A DNA stretch of 48,319 nt from a bacterium (GTDB lineage: Bacteria > Bacteroidota > Bacteroidia > Bacteroidales > Muribaculaceae), in NCBI GenBank assembly GCA_004559845.1, contig SFWW01000001.1, forward strand, positions 1-48,319. The letters are read 5' to 3'. The position numbers and the translations under genes were made by a program. Below, one piece after another: positions 15,708 to 24,507 of the stretch (position 1 is the stretch's first letter; every line of letters begins with the position of its first letter). The notes beneath the pieces are model-generated. The model made no database searches, was not told the origin of the DNA, and worked only from the letters and a program-made list of their open reading frames with translations.

Positions 15708-15759
15708 CAAAAGTTCGCCAAAATGAAGATTTTTTGTCCATTTTGGCGAACTTTCGAAG
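15708..15759. repeat. Right 52-base hairpin repeat bracketing the ATPase gene
   Basis: Identical in all 52 bases to 14122-14173, with arms at 15710-15725 and 15739-15754. It lies upstream of the ATPase promoter. The unit from repeat to repeat is 1586 bases. The flanking bases outside the two copies differ, and no target-site duplication is obvious. Confidence 0.85.
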
Positions 15760-15855
15760 CCCGGCTAACCGCCTCCGCGAGCGGCTAACTTAAATCAAAC
15801 CATGAAGTTTTTGTAAAAATTATCCAAAAAAATAGGTGGGGATAAAAAAAATGAT

Positions 15856-15863
15856 TATATTTG
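15856..15863 (+). promoter_or_regulatory. Promoter -7 element of the large BspA-like gene
   Basis: TATATTTG fits TAnnTTTG, predicting a leader of about 105 bases. The leader contains a small AGGGT/ACCCT hairpin (about 15882-15898). The -33 box is not clear. Confidence 0.45.
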
Positions 15864-15976
15864 TGGTTGAATCCAAAAAAAGGGTTGTTTTACCCTAAGG
15901 ATGCGGCTTATTAACTGATTAACTATTCATTTTATTTCAATATTTAACTAATTTACTAACTAACAACATTCACAAC

Positions 15977-18900
15977 ATGAAAAAATTTACAAATTCATGG
16001 ATTCGTGTTATGCTTCTTAGCCTTGTGAGCATTTTTGCTCTCCAGGAAGTGGGTGCTGCCACCGTTCAATACGATGGCATTTACTACACCACCTCCGGCA
16101 CGAAGGCTACTGTGAAGAAATACGCGATTTCGGGAAAGGACACCACCTTCTATAAAGGTGATATCGTGATTCCGGAAACTTTTGAGTTAAAAGGCGTGAC
16201 TTACACCGTGATAGCAACCGGCGCTAACGCCTTTTTGGATTGCCGAGAGCTGACTTCCCTTACGCTTCCCGCCACTTGTGTGACGATCGGACGTAACAGT
16301 TTTAAGGGATGTACGGCTCTTACCAAAGACCCCACTCCCGCCACTGCCACTTCTATTAGTAACGGCTACCTCCAGGGCTGTACTTCCATCACTGAAGTAA
16401 CCGTACCGGCAGGCGTTAAAGGTCCCTTCACCGCTCAAAACTGGGAAGGTATGACCAGCTTGAAGAAAATCACTTTCACCGATTCGCCCAACGCCTTCAA
16501 AATCACCGTTCAAGCTTTTGTGCTCAACCTTGGCACCGGCGTGGCAAGTCCTATCGAAGAAATCTACTTCGGTCGAAACCTTGACGAAAGCACCGGTTCG
16601 TATATGCCGTTCCGCGGTATCAAGACTTTGAAGAAAGTGACTTTCGGTGGCAATTTCACCAACATCGACGGCGAAATGTTCCAAGGCTGTACAGGTCTTA
16701 CCGAAGTGATTTACAACGAAGGTGTGAATGTTACTTCAGTGGGTGCCGGTGCTTTTGCAAACTGCACATCGTTGAAGTCTCTCACCATTCCTGAAACAAT
16801 CACTTCTATTCCCGATCGCCTTTGCTACGGCGCCAAAGCGCTCACTTCTATCACTATGAGCGACAATGTGACCTCTATCGGTGCTACCGCTTTCTACAAT
16901 TCAGGTCTCACTTCGTTCAATTTCCCGAGCGCATTGCAATATATCTATTCCAACGCATTCCAAAATTCTGCAATTGAAGGCACTGTTAGTTTGCCGGCAG
17001 GTGTGCAATCAATCGGTACCCAAGCCTTTGCAGGCACTAAGGTGACTAAGGTGGAAATTCCCGCTGCTGTGGCATCTATCGGCTCGGCTGCTTTCGCTCC
17101 TATCACCACCCTGGCTGAAATCGTGGTGGATGAAGCCAACACTGCTTTCAAAGTGGTGAATGGTGTGCTGGTTTCTGCCAATGGCGCTCGTTTGCTGGTG
17201 AGTGCTCACCAAGGTACCGTGGGCACTGATGCTTTTGCTGCTGTTACCAATATTGATAACTATGGCTTGGCGTATGCACCATGCGAAGTGATGGAACTCC
17301 CGGCACTTGAAGCTGTGGGCAACTATGCTTTTGCCAATAGCGCTTTGAAGGCTTTCACCATCAAAGCAAACGTTACTTTGGGCTCCAATATCTTCAATAA
17401 TTCCGCTTTGGAAAGCATCGTTTTTGAAGATGGACGCAACGAAATTCCTCAAGGCATTTGCGCAGGATGTAGCAAACTCAATGCTGTGACTCTTCCGTCC
17501 ACCGCTACCAACATTATGAAGGATGCTTTTGCCAACTGCCCGTCGCTGAAGCACATGGAAATTCCTGCCAATGTAAACTATATGGAACCGGGTGCTGTGC
17601 CCACATCCATTGAATCGCTCCGCGTGCTCAACCCCAACACCCCGGCTTTGGCTGCCAACGTGTTTAGCGCTTCGCAAAGCGGTGTGGAATGTAAGGTGGC
17701 GTCTTCTGCAGTGGCAAAATATAAAGCTGCATCACAATGGCAATACCTCAACATCGTGGCAGACCCCACCATCGCGTCTTCAGGTGTTGCTCTGGGTTGC
17801 CCCACCGGTTTGTATTTCGCTACCACCGACGGCAAGTTGATGTATAAGGATGTGAACGGTGAAATTGTGGACACCAAATTCACTACCGGCGCTCACGCCT
17901 TCACACTCCACAGCTACAAAAACCGCATCTATGTGGCAGTGGCAGGTGAAAAATTCACTTACCAAAATCCTGACCAACCCCTTGGCGATGGTGAACTCTT
18001 CTATGTGAACAACACCAATGGCATCTTCTACCGCGTGACTGTTCTCAACAACGTAGGTTACAAGCCAAGTGAAGACCCATTCTCAATGTATATCGACAAG
18101 GCTACAAACAACATCTATATTGCCGACCGCAACGTGGGTGTGCACAAACTCAATGCCGACACCACCGGCTTGTATGGATCTCAACCTTTCTTGTTCCAAA
18201 ACCAATGGCTGCCTTACTATGGCGACTTGCTGTCGTATGGTGCAATCACAGGCGGATTTACTCGCGACAGCAGAGGTTGCTACTGGCGTACCACTAAGTT
18301 CAATGGTCTTGGTCTTACTCGTTTCCGCGACTCCGACATCTATTCAGAAGGTGGAGCCGGCAAGACTCAACCCTACAACGTGTTGTTTAAAGACGTGATT
18401 ATCAAAACGTCGTACCTCGACGAAGCCAACGGCTACTACTATATGTACGTTCAAAAAGATCCTAACGGAGCTGTTCCGGGTATCTATCGTATTGCGCTCA
18501 ACCGCCTCATCAACATTGAAACAGGTGCTGACGTGGAAGGCAACGCCGAGCTCAAAATTTCTGACTGCCAACTCATCGACGATTCTCCCGTTTTGCTCGA
18601 TGGTGCTCCCGACTCCGGTGAAATTGCCAACGTGGCTCAAATCAATGGCGACGGCACCAATGTGTTCTGGTCGTATGTAGCGCCCGAAACCGATGCCCAA
18701 GCCGTAGCCGGTAGTGTAGCCCTCGACCCGGAAAATCCTCTCCACAAGAGCGGTATCAAAACCATCGTAAGTGCCGACGCACAACCGGTGGTAACTTACG
18801 CTGTAGAAAACGTGAAAGCTTACGGCTTGTGCGGTGCCACTTATGTAGCTCCTCCTGTGGTTCAACCAGAATCCATCGAACTCAATAAGACGGAAACAAC

Positions 18901-19606
18901 TGTTGACAATGGCGGCGATTCCGTTCAACTCATTGCTACCGTGCTTCCTGAAGATGCCGACAATAAGAATGTGGTATGGACTTCTTCCGACGAAACCATT
19001 GCCACTGTTGACGCCAACGGTTTGGTAACCACCATCAAGCAAACTTCTTGGGAAAAGGGTGCCACTTGCGCCGTAACCATTAAGGCTGCTTGCGAAGCTA
19101 ATCCTGAATTGTTTGCTGAATGTAGAGTGGTAATCCTTAACCCCACTGCTGAAGTGCTCCCCACTTCCATTACACTTAACTATGAAGAGTATGTGATGCC
19201 TTCAGATGCCAATCAAGTGCAACTCGTGGCTACCGTGCTTCCCGCCGAAACCACCAACCCTGCCGTAAATTGGACTTCAAGCGACGAAAATGTGGCTACT
19301 GTTGACAAAAACGGTTTGGTAACTATCGTGTCCGAAAAAGCCGGCGTGAGCCCAATGGCAACAAACGACCGAGTAGTGTTTATCACCGCTTCTTGCGTGG
19401 CTAATGCCGATGTGAAAGCAACTTGCACAATCACTGTGCCGGGTAAGGCAACAGGTGTGACCGACATCAATGGCACCAAGACAATCAAGAATGTAAGATA
19501 CTACAATGTGGCCGGTATGGAATCCACCACTCCTTATCAAGGTGTGAACCTCGTGGTAACCAACTACACCGATGGTAGCCAATCTGTAAGCAAATTGGTG
19601 AAATAA
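15977..19606 (+). CDS. Large secreted BspA-like leucine-rich repeat protein with two Ig-like (BIG2) domains
   Basis: The 1209 residues begin with a signal peptide (about 1-27, ending GAA). Residues about 60-590 are LRR_5/BspA-type repeats, recognisable by recurring units such as AFxxCxxLxSLxIPxxxxSI. A middle region (about 600-960) with many Tyr/Trp and YIADRNVGVHKLN resembles a beta-propeller-like domain. Two BIG2 domains follow (about 970-1060 and 1065-1160; both contain VxWTSSDExxATVDxNGLVT). The last 50 residues (YYNVAGMES, GVNLVVTNYTDGSQSVSKLVK) look like a C-terminal sorting tail of the kind used by type IX secretion. It is probably displayed on the cell surface for adhesion. It stands alone, with a promoter upstream and a terminator downstream. 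Confidence 0.85.
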   Translation: MKKFTNSWIRVMLLSLVSIFALQEVGAATVQYDGIYYTTSGTKATVKKYAISGKDTTFYKGDIVIPETFELKGVTYTVIATGANAFLDCRELTSLTLPATCVTIGRNSFKGCTALTKDPTPATATSISNGYLQGCTSITEVTVPAGVKGPFTAQNWEGMTSLKKITFTDSPNAFKITVQAFVLNLGTGVASPIEEIYFGRNLDESTGSYMPFRGIKTLKKVTFGGNFTNIDGEMFQGCTGLTEVIYNEGVNVTSVGAGAFANCTSLKSLTIPETITSIPDRLCYGAKALTSITMSDNVTSIGATAFYNSGLTSFNFPSALQYIYSNAFQNSAIEGTVSLPAGVQSIGTQAFAGTKVTKVEIPAAVASIGSAAFAPITTLAEIVVDEANTAFKVVNGVLVSANGARLLVSAHQGTVGTDAFAAVTNIDNYGLAYAPCEVMELPALEAVGNYAFANSALKAFTIKANVTLGSNIFNNSALESIVFEDGRNEIPQGICAGCSKLNAVTLPSTATNIMKDAFANCPSLKHMEIPANVNYMEPGAVPTSIESLRVLNPNTPALAANVFSASQSGVECKVASSAVAKYKAASQWQYLNIVADPTIASSGVALGCPTGLYFATTDGKLMYKDVNGEIVDTKFTTGAHAFTLHSYKNRIYVAVAGEKFTYQNPDQPLGDGELFYVNNTNGIFYRVTVLNNVGYKPSEDPFSMYIDKATNNIYIADRNVGVHKLNADTTGLYGSQPFLFQNQWLPYYGDLLSYGAITGGFTRDSRGCYWRTTKFNGLGLTRFRDSDIYSEGGAGKTQPYNVLFKDVIIKTSYLDEANGYYYMYVQKDPNGAVPGIYRIALNRLINIETGADVEGNAELKISDCQLIDDSPVLLDGAPDSGEIANVAQINGDGTNVFWSYVAPETDAQAVAGSVALDPENPLHKSGIKTIVSADAQPVVTYAVENVKAYGLCGATYVAPPVVQPESIELNKTETTVDNGGDSVQLIATVLPEDADNKNVVWTSSDETIATVDANGLVTTIKQTSWEKGATCAVTIKAACEANPELFAECRVVILNPTAEVLPTSITLNYEEYVMPSDANQVQLVATVLPAETTNPAVNWTSSDENVATVDKNGLVTIVSEKAGVSPMATNDRVVFITASCVANADVKATCTITVPGKATGVTDINGTKTIKNVRYYNVAGMESTTPYQGVNLVVTNYTDGSQSVSKLVK

Positions 19607-19667
19607 TTGAAAATAAGGTGATTAAAGCAATCCTTCGCTGATTCGCCAATCATCACCACCCACAATA

Positions 19668-19703
19668 AAGGCGGCTGTATTCATCCTCGAATACAGTCGC
19701 CTT
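19668..19703 (+). terminator. Terminator of the large BspA-like gene
   Basis: AAGGCGGCTGTATTC pairs with GAATACAGTCGCCTT, with one mismatch, around a 6-base loop, followed by CCTTTCT. Confidence 0.6.
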
Positions 19704-19730
19704 CCTTTCTCGCCCCCTCTATCCCCTTAG

Positions 19731-19828
19731 CCTCTATAGTCTCTATAGTCTCTATAGTCTCTATAGTCTCTATAGTCTCTATAGTCTCTATAGTCTCTAT
19801 AGTCTCTATAGTCTCTATAGTCTCTATG
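19731..19828. repeat. Tandem repeat of TCTCTATAG, about 11 units
   Basis: Ten complete 9-base units (the first starts with C instead of T) and one partial unit follow one another without interruption. Each contains the self-complementary CTATAG. The array lies between two terminators, one for each flanking gene, and encodes nothing. Copy number probably varies between strains. Confidence 0.9.
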
Positions 19829-19844
19829 CTATTTGTGTGAGGCT

Positions 19845-19880
19845 AAAAAAAGCGAGGGCACATACCGAGCCTCGCTTTTT
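19845..19880. terminator. Terminator of the first barrel-protein gene
   Basis: AAAAAAGCGAGG (19846-19857) pairs with CCTCGCTTTTT (to 19880). On the minus strand the stem is followed by a U-run. It lies 33 bases beyond the stop codon of the gene at 19913-20536. Confidence 0.65.
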
Positions 19881-19912
19881 GGTGGTGTAATCAATATGAT
19901 TATTGATGTGAT

Positions 19913-20536
19913 TTAGCGGAAGAAGTAGGTGGCATTGATAAACCACGTGCGGTGTTTTGCCGAATGGTCGTCGAGCAATTTGGTTTTGCACGACTGACCT
20001 ACCGAGAATTGATAGCCGGCTTTCACTTGCACCTTTTCTAAAATCTCACAACCGATACCCATTTGCAAATTGAGTGTCACAGGAGTGTAGCTCAGCTGGT
20101 CGGCACATTTGTTGTGACCTGCCAAAATCGAAATCACCGGTCCGGCAAATGCCATAGGCATCAAAGTGCTTTCAAAGCCATTGAGATTGTGGTAACGGAA
20201 TTTCAGGTTGATGGGAATGTCGATGTAGTGAAACGTCGCTGTTTCGGCACCTAATCCCATCGACGACCACGCCTTCTTTTCCTCGAAATGAAGTTTGCCA
20301 TTGCGCATAGAGTAGAGCAAGCTCGCATCCACGCCAAAGCCAATGCCGGGAATCATCAATTCGCCCATCACACCCACACTGCCACCCGGCATTCTATCGG
20401 TAGAGAAAATGTCGGTCTGACCGAAGTGTAATTCGTTGTAGTTGACGCCCACAGTGGCACCAAGGCGTGTTTCAGCTCTCATACTTATGCCGGAAGCCAC
20501 AAGGGCAAGGGCGCATGTCAATAGGATTTTCTTCAT
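19913..20536 (-). CDS. Outer-membrane beta-barrel protein (PorT/OmpA-barrel-like)
   Basis: The 207 residues carry a signal peptide (about 1-21, MKKILLTCALALVASGISMRA) and alternating hydrophobic strands with glycine turns (LGATVGVNYNELHF, SVGVMGELMIPGIGFGVDASLLYSM, YIDIPINLKFRYH), ending in an aromatic outer-membrane signature (TWFINATYFFR). This is the small 8-strand barrel type with the YIDIPxNLKF motif common in Bacteroidota (outer membrane beta-barrel domain, porin-like). The function is not known. It is paralogous to the next gene upstream (20640-21230), which has the same layout and orientation, so the pair arose by duplication. Each has its own promoter. Confidence 0.78.
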   Translation of the reverse strand: MKKILLTCALALVASGISMRAETRLGATVGVNYNELHFGQTDIFSTDRMPGGSVGVMGELMIPGIGFGVDASLLYSMRNGKLHFEEKKAWSSMGLGAETATFHYIDIPINLKFRYHNLNGFESTLMPMAFAGPVISILAGHNKCADQLSYTPVTLNLQMGIGCEILEKVQVKAGYQFSVGQSCKTKLLDDHSAKHRTWFINATYFFR

Positions 20537-20567
20537 TTCTGTAGCGTAAATTTCTTGAAATAATATG

Positions 20568-20599
20568 CAAAACTATAACAAATAATCGGTATAGGCAAA
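20568..20599 (-). promoter_or_regulatory. Promoter of the first barrel-protein gene
   Basis: On the minus strand TTTG (20596-20599), a 20-base spacer and TAGTTTTG (20568-20575) match the Bacteroidota consensus, about 32 bases before the ATG. Confidence 0.65.
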
Positions 20600-20639
20600 A
20601 TTTTCAACTTTTATAACAGTTAAGACGCCTCCGGGCGCT

Positions 20640-21230
20640 TTAAAACAGGTAGGCTGCCGTTACGGTCCAGCCTCGATCTTTAATGCCTGACGAACTGATT
20701 TCATGATCTCCGAAAATAGCCTCTTTGATGCTATTGTTCATCCCTATATTGTAGGCGGCTGCCACTTGCAGGTGGTTGAACAGCTCCAAGCCGGCTCCCA
20801 CATTCCAATTCACCGAGCATGAGGAATATTCGCAAACAGAGGACTTTTTATCGCCCACGTAGAACGAAAATTCCGGACCGGTGAAAAGGAAGGGTTTGAG
20901 CACTTGGCTCACTACGGGCAAACTGAAGTTGTATTTCACATTCACCGGAATGGACACATAGTCGCGCGAAAACACTTCCTCATTGTTGATTTCGCCACTG
21001 CGGCGAGTGTACATCACAGAGCCATCCACGCCGAAGCCTAAAGGCAAATTCAAATCCAGCATCAAACCGCCGGTGAATCCGGTGCGATTGTTGGAGTCGA
21101 AATTCGACGCTACTTCATCGAAGTGGAGGGAGTTGATTCCCACACCGGCTTTCACACCAAATCGCAATTGCGCTTGAGCGCCCATCGCAAGGGCTGCAAA
21201 TACCAATAATAAAACTGCTTTTTTCATCAT
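20640..21230 (-). CDS. Outer-membrane beta-barrel protein, paralogue of 19913-20536
   Basis: The 196 residues have a signal peptide (about 1-20, ending AQA), strands LRFGVKAGVGINSLHF and GFTGGLMLDLNLPLGFGVDGSVMYTRR, the conserved YVSIPVNVKYNF motif, and a final strand ending in AAYLF, as expected for insertion into the outer membrane. Length, motif order and the SIPxNxKY signature match its neighbour downstream. Two cysteines in the middle (VCEYSSCSVNW) may form a disulfide in an extracellular loop. The substrate or role is unknown. Its promoter region is shared with divergently transcribed apbE. Confidence 0.78.
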   Translation of the reverse strand: MMKKAVLLLVFAALAMGAQAQLRFGVKAGVGINSLHFDEVASNFDSNNRTGFTGGLMLDLNLPLGFGVDGSVMYTRRSGEINNEEVFSRDYVSIPVNVKYNFSLPVVSQVLKPFLFTGPEFSFYVGDKKSSVCEYSSCSVNWNVGAGLELFNHLQVAAAYNIGMNNSIKEAIFGDHEISSSGIKDRGWTVTAAYLF

Positions 21231-21259
21231 AAATACGAATTTTTATAAACCTTTTGGCA

Positions 21260-21267
21260 CAAAATTA
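21260..21267 (-). promoter_or_regulatory. -7 element of the second barrel-protein gene
   Basis: TAATTTTG on the minus strand, about 30 bases before the ATG at 21230. The -33 box is weak. Confidence 0.45.
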
Positions 21268-21331
21268 CGATTTTTTTTGTGATTAAGCCCACATTTACGC
21301 AAAATTCGCACCGCTTCACGCCCAAAATCGT

Positions 21332-21339
21332 TATCTTTG
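21332..21339 (+). promoter_or_regulatory. apbE -7 promoter element
   Basis: TATCTTTG fits TAnnTTTG and lies 20 bases before the apbE ATG at 21359. Confidence 0.5.
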
Positions 21340-21358
21340 CAAGTGAAACTCCCTTTAT

Positions 21359-22384
21359 ATGAAGAATATTCTGTTTTCAAAAAAATATATTGCCGTGCTG
21401 ATTTGCACGGTGGGTGCACTGGTGGCGCTCTTTGTGTTCAAACCCCATCCTAAAGCCTTCCGAACTGTGCAGGGCGAAGTGTGGACCACCGAATATCATG
21501 TCACCTACGAAGCTGATGCCGACCTTGCCGACTCCATTAGCGCGGTGCTTGCCGGCATCGATAGCAGTGCGAATGTGTTTAATAAGCAATCGCTCGTGTG
21601 GCGTTTGAACCAAAATCTCACCTCCGATGCCGATTCCATTTTAAGCCGTATGATAGCGTGTGCCAAGGAGGTGAACCGTGCCTCAAATGGCGCCTACGAC
21701 CCCACAGTGATGCCTTTGGTGAATGCTTGGGGATTTGGCTACAAAAGCGGTAAGCTCCCCACCTCGGCGCAAATTGATAGCATCTTGCGCTTTGTGGGCA
21801 TCTCGAAAGTGAGCCTTAAAGGCAACCGAGTGGTGAAAGCCGACCCGCGCATTCAGTTCGACTTTAGCAGTATTGCCAAAGGCTTGGCGTGCGATGAAGT
21901 GCTCCGTATGCTGCTGCGCAACGGCGCCACCAACTGCATGGTGGAAATCGGCGGCGAAGTGGCAACTCATGGCGTGAACCAAAGCGGCACGCCCTGGCAC
22001 ATTAGCATTGATATGCCCATCGAAAACAATGCCGCCACTGTGCACGAATCGGCCCTCGTGATTGCGCTGAGCGGCAAAGCCGTTGCCACCAGCGGCAATT
22101 ACCGGAAATATAAAGAAATTGAGGGCAAAAAGATTTCGCATATCGTGAACCCCGCCACGGGCTATAGCGAAGAATCGTCGCTGCTGAGTGTCACCATTGT
22201 GGCGCCCGACTGCATGACCGCCGATGCTTGGGCCACAGCCTGCATGGCAATGGGCACCGAGCGCACGCAAAAGATGTTTGAAAAGCGCCACGACCTGGGC
22301 GTGATGACCATCAGCTCCGACGCCGATGGCAATTTCATCGTGTGGAGCAACGCCCCTTTCGCCGACCTCCTTCCGGCTCAGTAG
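21359..22384 (+). CDS. apbE: FAD:protein FMN transferase
   Basis: The 341 residues have an N-terminal hydrophobic segment (about 9-27) that anchors or exports the protein. The ApbE domain shows the usual order: GTxxxxxY-like EVWTTEYHVTY, NRASNGAYDPTVMPLVNAWGFG, DFSSIAKGLACDEV, NCMVEIGGEVATHG, GKAVATSGNYRKY, SHIVNPATGYS and the metal-site TADAWATACMAMG. ApbE uses FAD to attach FMN covalently to Thr/Ser of target proteins, such as NqrB, NqrC and RnfG, on the outer face of the inner membrane. None of these targets is encoded here. It is monocistronic, with a promoter at 21332 and the strong terminator at 22655. Confidence 0.93.
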   Translation: MKNILFSKKYIAVLICTVGALVALFVFKPHPKAFRTVQGEVWTTEYHVTYEADADLADSISAVLAGIDSSANVFNKQSLVWRLNQNLTSDADSILSRMIACAKEVNRASNGAYDPTVMPLVNAWGFGYKSGKLPTSAQIDSILRFVGISKVSLKGNRVVKADPRIQFDFSSIAKGLACDEVLRMLLRNGATNCMVEIGGEVATHGVNQSGTPWHISIDMPIENNAATVHESALVIALSGKAVATSGNYRKYKEIEGKKISHIVNPATGYSEESSLLSVTIVAPDCMTADAWATACMAMGTERTQKMFEKRHDLGVMTISSDADGNFIVWSNAPFADLLPAQ

Positions 22385-22654
22385 AAAAAAGTGGGGTCAA
22401 TAAACCGACAAAACCCCGTCGCAGCAATCACCAATCACCATCGGCTACGTGATATCATCGCTATGCCCCCCCGGTCAAAATCCACCCAATCTGCCGCCAT
22501 CGTATTTCCACACCGATGCCGCCCCATAAAATGGCAGCCCCTCCCTAACCAAGCACGAAGCACGGCTAACCGAGCGCGAACGGAGTCAACCCCTGTTATA
22601 TTTTTCAACTCATCTATTTTTCCAAATTATGCTTCAGCGGTTATCAATGGATAG
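22385..22654. other. Gene-free spacer after apbE
   Basis: This stretch of about 270 bases holds no gene that I can support. Its composition (GC-rich with fragments such as GCACGAAGCACGGCTAACCGAGCG) resembles the repeat-derived spacers elsewhere in the window, but it does not align well with the interspersed repeat copies. Confidence 0.4.
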
Positions 22655-22698
22655 CAAAAAAAATCTGCGGCTTTTGGAGGGAAGCCGCGGATTTTTTT
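22655..22698. terminator. Bidirectional terminator between apbE and RNase E/G
   Basis: A tract plus ATCTGCGGCTT (to 22673) pairs with AAGCCGCGGAT plus T tract (22682-22698). The stem is followed by a T-run on both strands. It serves the convergent apbE and the RNase E/G gene. Confidence 0.75.
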
Positions 22699-22785
22699 GT
22701 TTTCGATGGGGAAGCCTTTTTCGGATGTAAGGCTTTTTTTGTTGTTTAGCTATAATTTTGCCTTGCTGGAGGGCGATGTTAGCTA

Positions 22786-24408
22786 TTAGTCTTCTTGTTT
22801 GTTTTTTCGCGAACGTTGTTCTTTTTTGCTATGTGCGCTGCTGGTGTCTTTTTCTTCTTTAAGGTCGATTTCGTTGTGTTCTCGGTCGGTCACTTTGTAT
22901 TGTAGATACGACAGAGATTGGTCGGCCATAATTTTGAATTTGCATTTAAAAGTGCGGCGCCATTTAAAATATTCGCTAAAAATGCCTTTTTTGAGGTAGG
23001 CTTCCACGAAAGGATGGACATACATAATAAAGTGCTTCACTCCGAGGGAGTTTACGAGATAATCAATTTTATCTTTAAGCATATCGGTGAAAAGCAGCGA
23101 AGGCAAAACTTCACCCTTCCCTCCACACGAAGGGCATGTTTCGGCTGTAACGATATCGAGCACCGGTCTTACTCTTTGTCGTGTGATTTGCATCAGTCCG
23201 AATTTGCTAAGGGGCAAAATATTGTGCCTTGCCCTGTCGTTTTGCATCACCTGTTTCATGTGGTCGTAGAGAGCTTGTCGATGTTCGCTTTTCGCCATAT
23301 CGATAAAGTCGACCACCACAATACCTCCCATATCGCGCAATCGAAGTTGTCGTGCAATTTCGTTGGCTGCGAGCAAGTTCACATCAAGCGCGTTCGACTC
23401 TTGGTCGGTAGAGGCTTTCGATCGGTTACCGGAGTTAACATCAATCACATGAAGTGCTTCGGTGCTTTCAATTATTATGTATGCTCCCGACTTAAAGGAG
23501 ACGGTTTTTCCGAACGAGGCTTTGATTTGCCTGGTGATATTGAATTTATCGAAAATAGGCGTGTCGTCGGAATAAATTTTCACGATGTCGGCTCTGTCGG
23601 GGGCTATTAGGCTCACATAGTTGTGTAGTTGGTCGAAGATATCGGCGTTGTTCACGTGAATGCTTTCGAATTCCGGGTTAAAGATATCTCGAATCACGCT
23701 CACTGCTCTGGATTCTTCTTCGTAGATGAGCGATGGGGGAGTGCTGTATTGCAATTTAGCGATGCTATCTTCCCAGCATTTCACGAGCACTTTCATTTCT
23801 GCGTTGAGTTCGGCAGCTTTTTTATTTTCTGCCGATGTGCGAATGATAACCCCGAAGTTGTTGGGTTTGATGCTCTCCACGAGTTTTCTCAATCGCATTT
23901 TTTCGGCAGTGTTTTTAATTTTTTGTGACACCGAAATTTTGTTGTTGAACGGTATGAGCACCATAAATCGTCCGGTGAAAGTAATTTCGGTGGTGAGTCG
24001 GGGTCCTTTGGTGGAGATGGGTTCTTTCACTATTTGCACGAGCAGTTGTTGTCCGGCTTGTAGTGCATCTGTCACCGACCCATGTTTGTTGATATCCGGC
24101 AGTAGCTTCATTTTTGAAATGGAAGTTCGCTTGCCGGGATTTTCGATAGCCGATTTTAAGAACGCTGAATATGATTCAAATTGTGAGCCTAAATCAAGGT
24201 AATGAAGGAATGCGTCTTTTTTGTGGCCCACGTTCACGAAAGCGGCGTTAAGGCCCGGCATCAGTTTCTTTACCTTGGCAAAGTAGAGGTTACCGACGGC
24301 ATAGGAGGCGTCTGTGGACTCCTTTTGCAACGACATTAATCGCCCGTCTTCAAGCAGTGCGATAGAAATGTCGGTCGGCTGTACGTCAACAATTAATTCA
24401 CTTTTCAT
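22786..24408 (-). CDS. rng: Ribonuclease E/G family protein
   Basis: The 540 residues from the ATG at 24408 (MKSELIVDVQPTDISIALLEDGRL) match RNase G length. An S1 RNA-binding domain (about 35-130, with the GNLYFAKVKKLMPGLNAAFVNVG start) is followed by the catalytic domain, with HVIDVNSGN and GGIVVVDFIDM, which carry the magnesium-binding aspartates, and the zinc-link CPSCGGKGEV. It cuts single-stranded RNA and, with PNPase in this same window, forms the core of RNA decay. The C-terminus is short and Lys/Ser-rich, with no long scaffold as in RNase E. A longer open frame to 24528 is rejected because it would put 40 non-homologous residues in front. It is the last gene of an HU-COX24-rng operon. 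Confidence 0.93.
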   Translation of the reverse strand: MKSELIVDVQPTDISIALLEDGRLMSLQKESTDASYAVGNLYFAKVKKLMPGLNAAFVNVGHKKDAFLHYLDLGSQFESYSAFLKSAIENPGKRTSISKMKLLPDINKHGSVTDALQAGQQLLVQIVKEPISTKGPRLTTEITFTGRFMVLIPFNNKISVSQKIKNTAEKMRLRKLVESIKPNNFGVIIRTSAENKKAAELNAEMKVLVKCWEDSIAKLQYSTPPSLIYEEESRAVSVIRDIFNPEFESIHVNNADIFDQLHNYVSLIAPDRADIVKIYSDDTPIFDKFNITRQIKASFGKTVSFKSGAYIIIESTEALHVIDVNSGNRSKASTDQESNALDVNLLAANEIARQLRLRDMGGIVVVDFIDMAKSEHRQALYDHMKQVMQNDRARHNILPLSKFGLMQITRQRVRPVLDIVTAETCPSCGGKGEVLPSLLFTDMLKDKIDYLVNSLGVKHFIMYVHPFVEAYLKKGIFSEYFKWRRTFKCKFKIMADQSLSYLQYKVTDREHNEIDLKEEKDTSSAHSKKEQRSRKNKQED

Positions 24409-24507
24409 TCGATGTTGTGAAAGGGAATCTTGGAAGCTGCCTTCTCTGCTGAATGCGGCAAAAGTGCCTTCATTGGCAGTGATGCAGCATGTGATGTTTA
24501 CAACAAA

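Noticed and set aside
14122..15759. Classical insertion sequence
   Set aside because: No transposase is encoded, the bordering repeats are direct rather than terminal inverted copies, and no target duplication is visible. A different kind of mobile unit is still possible.
19731..19828. CRISPR-like array or att site
   Set aside because: Pure 9-base tandem repeat with no spacers.
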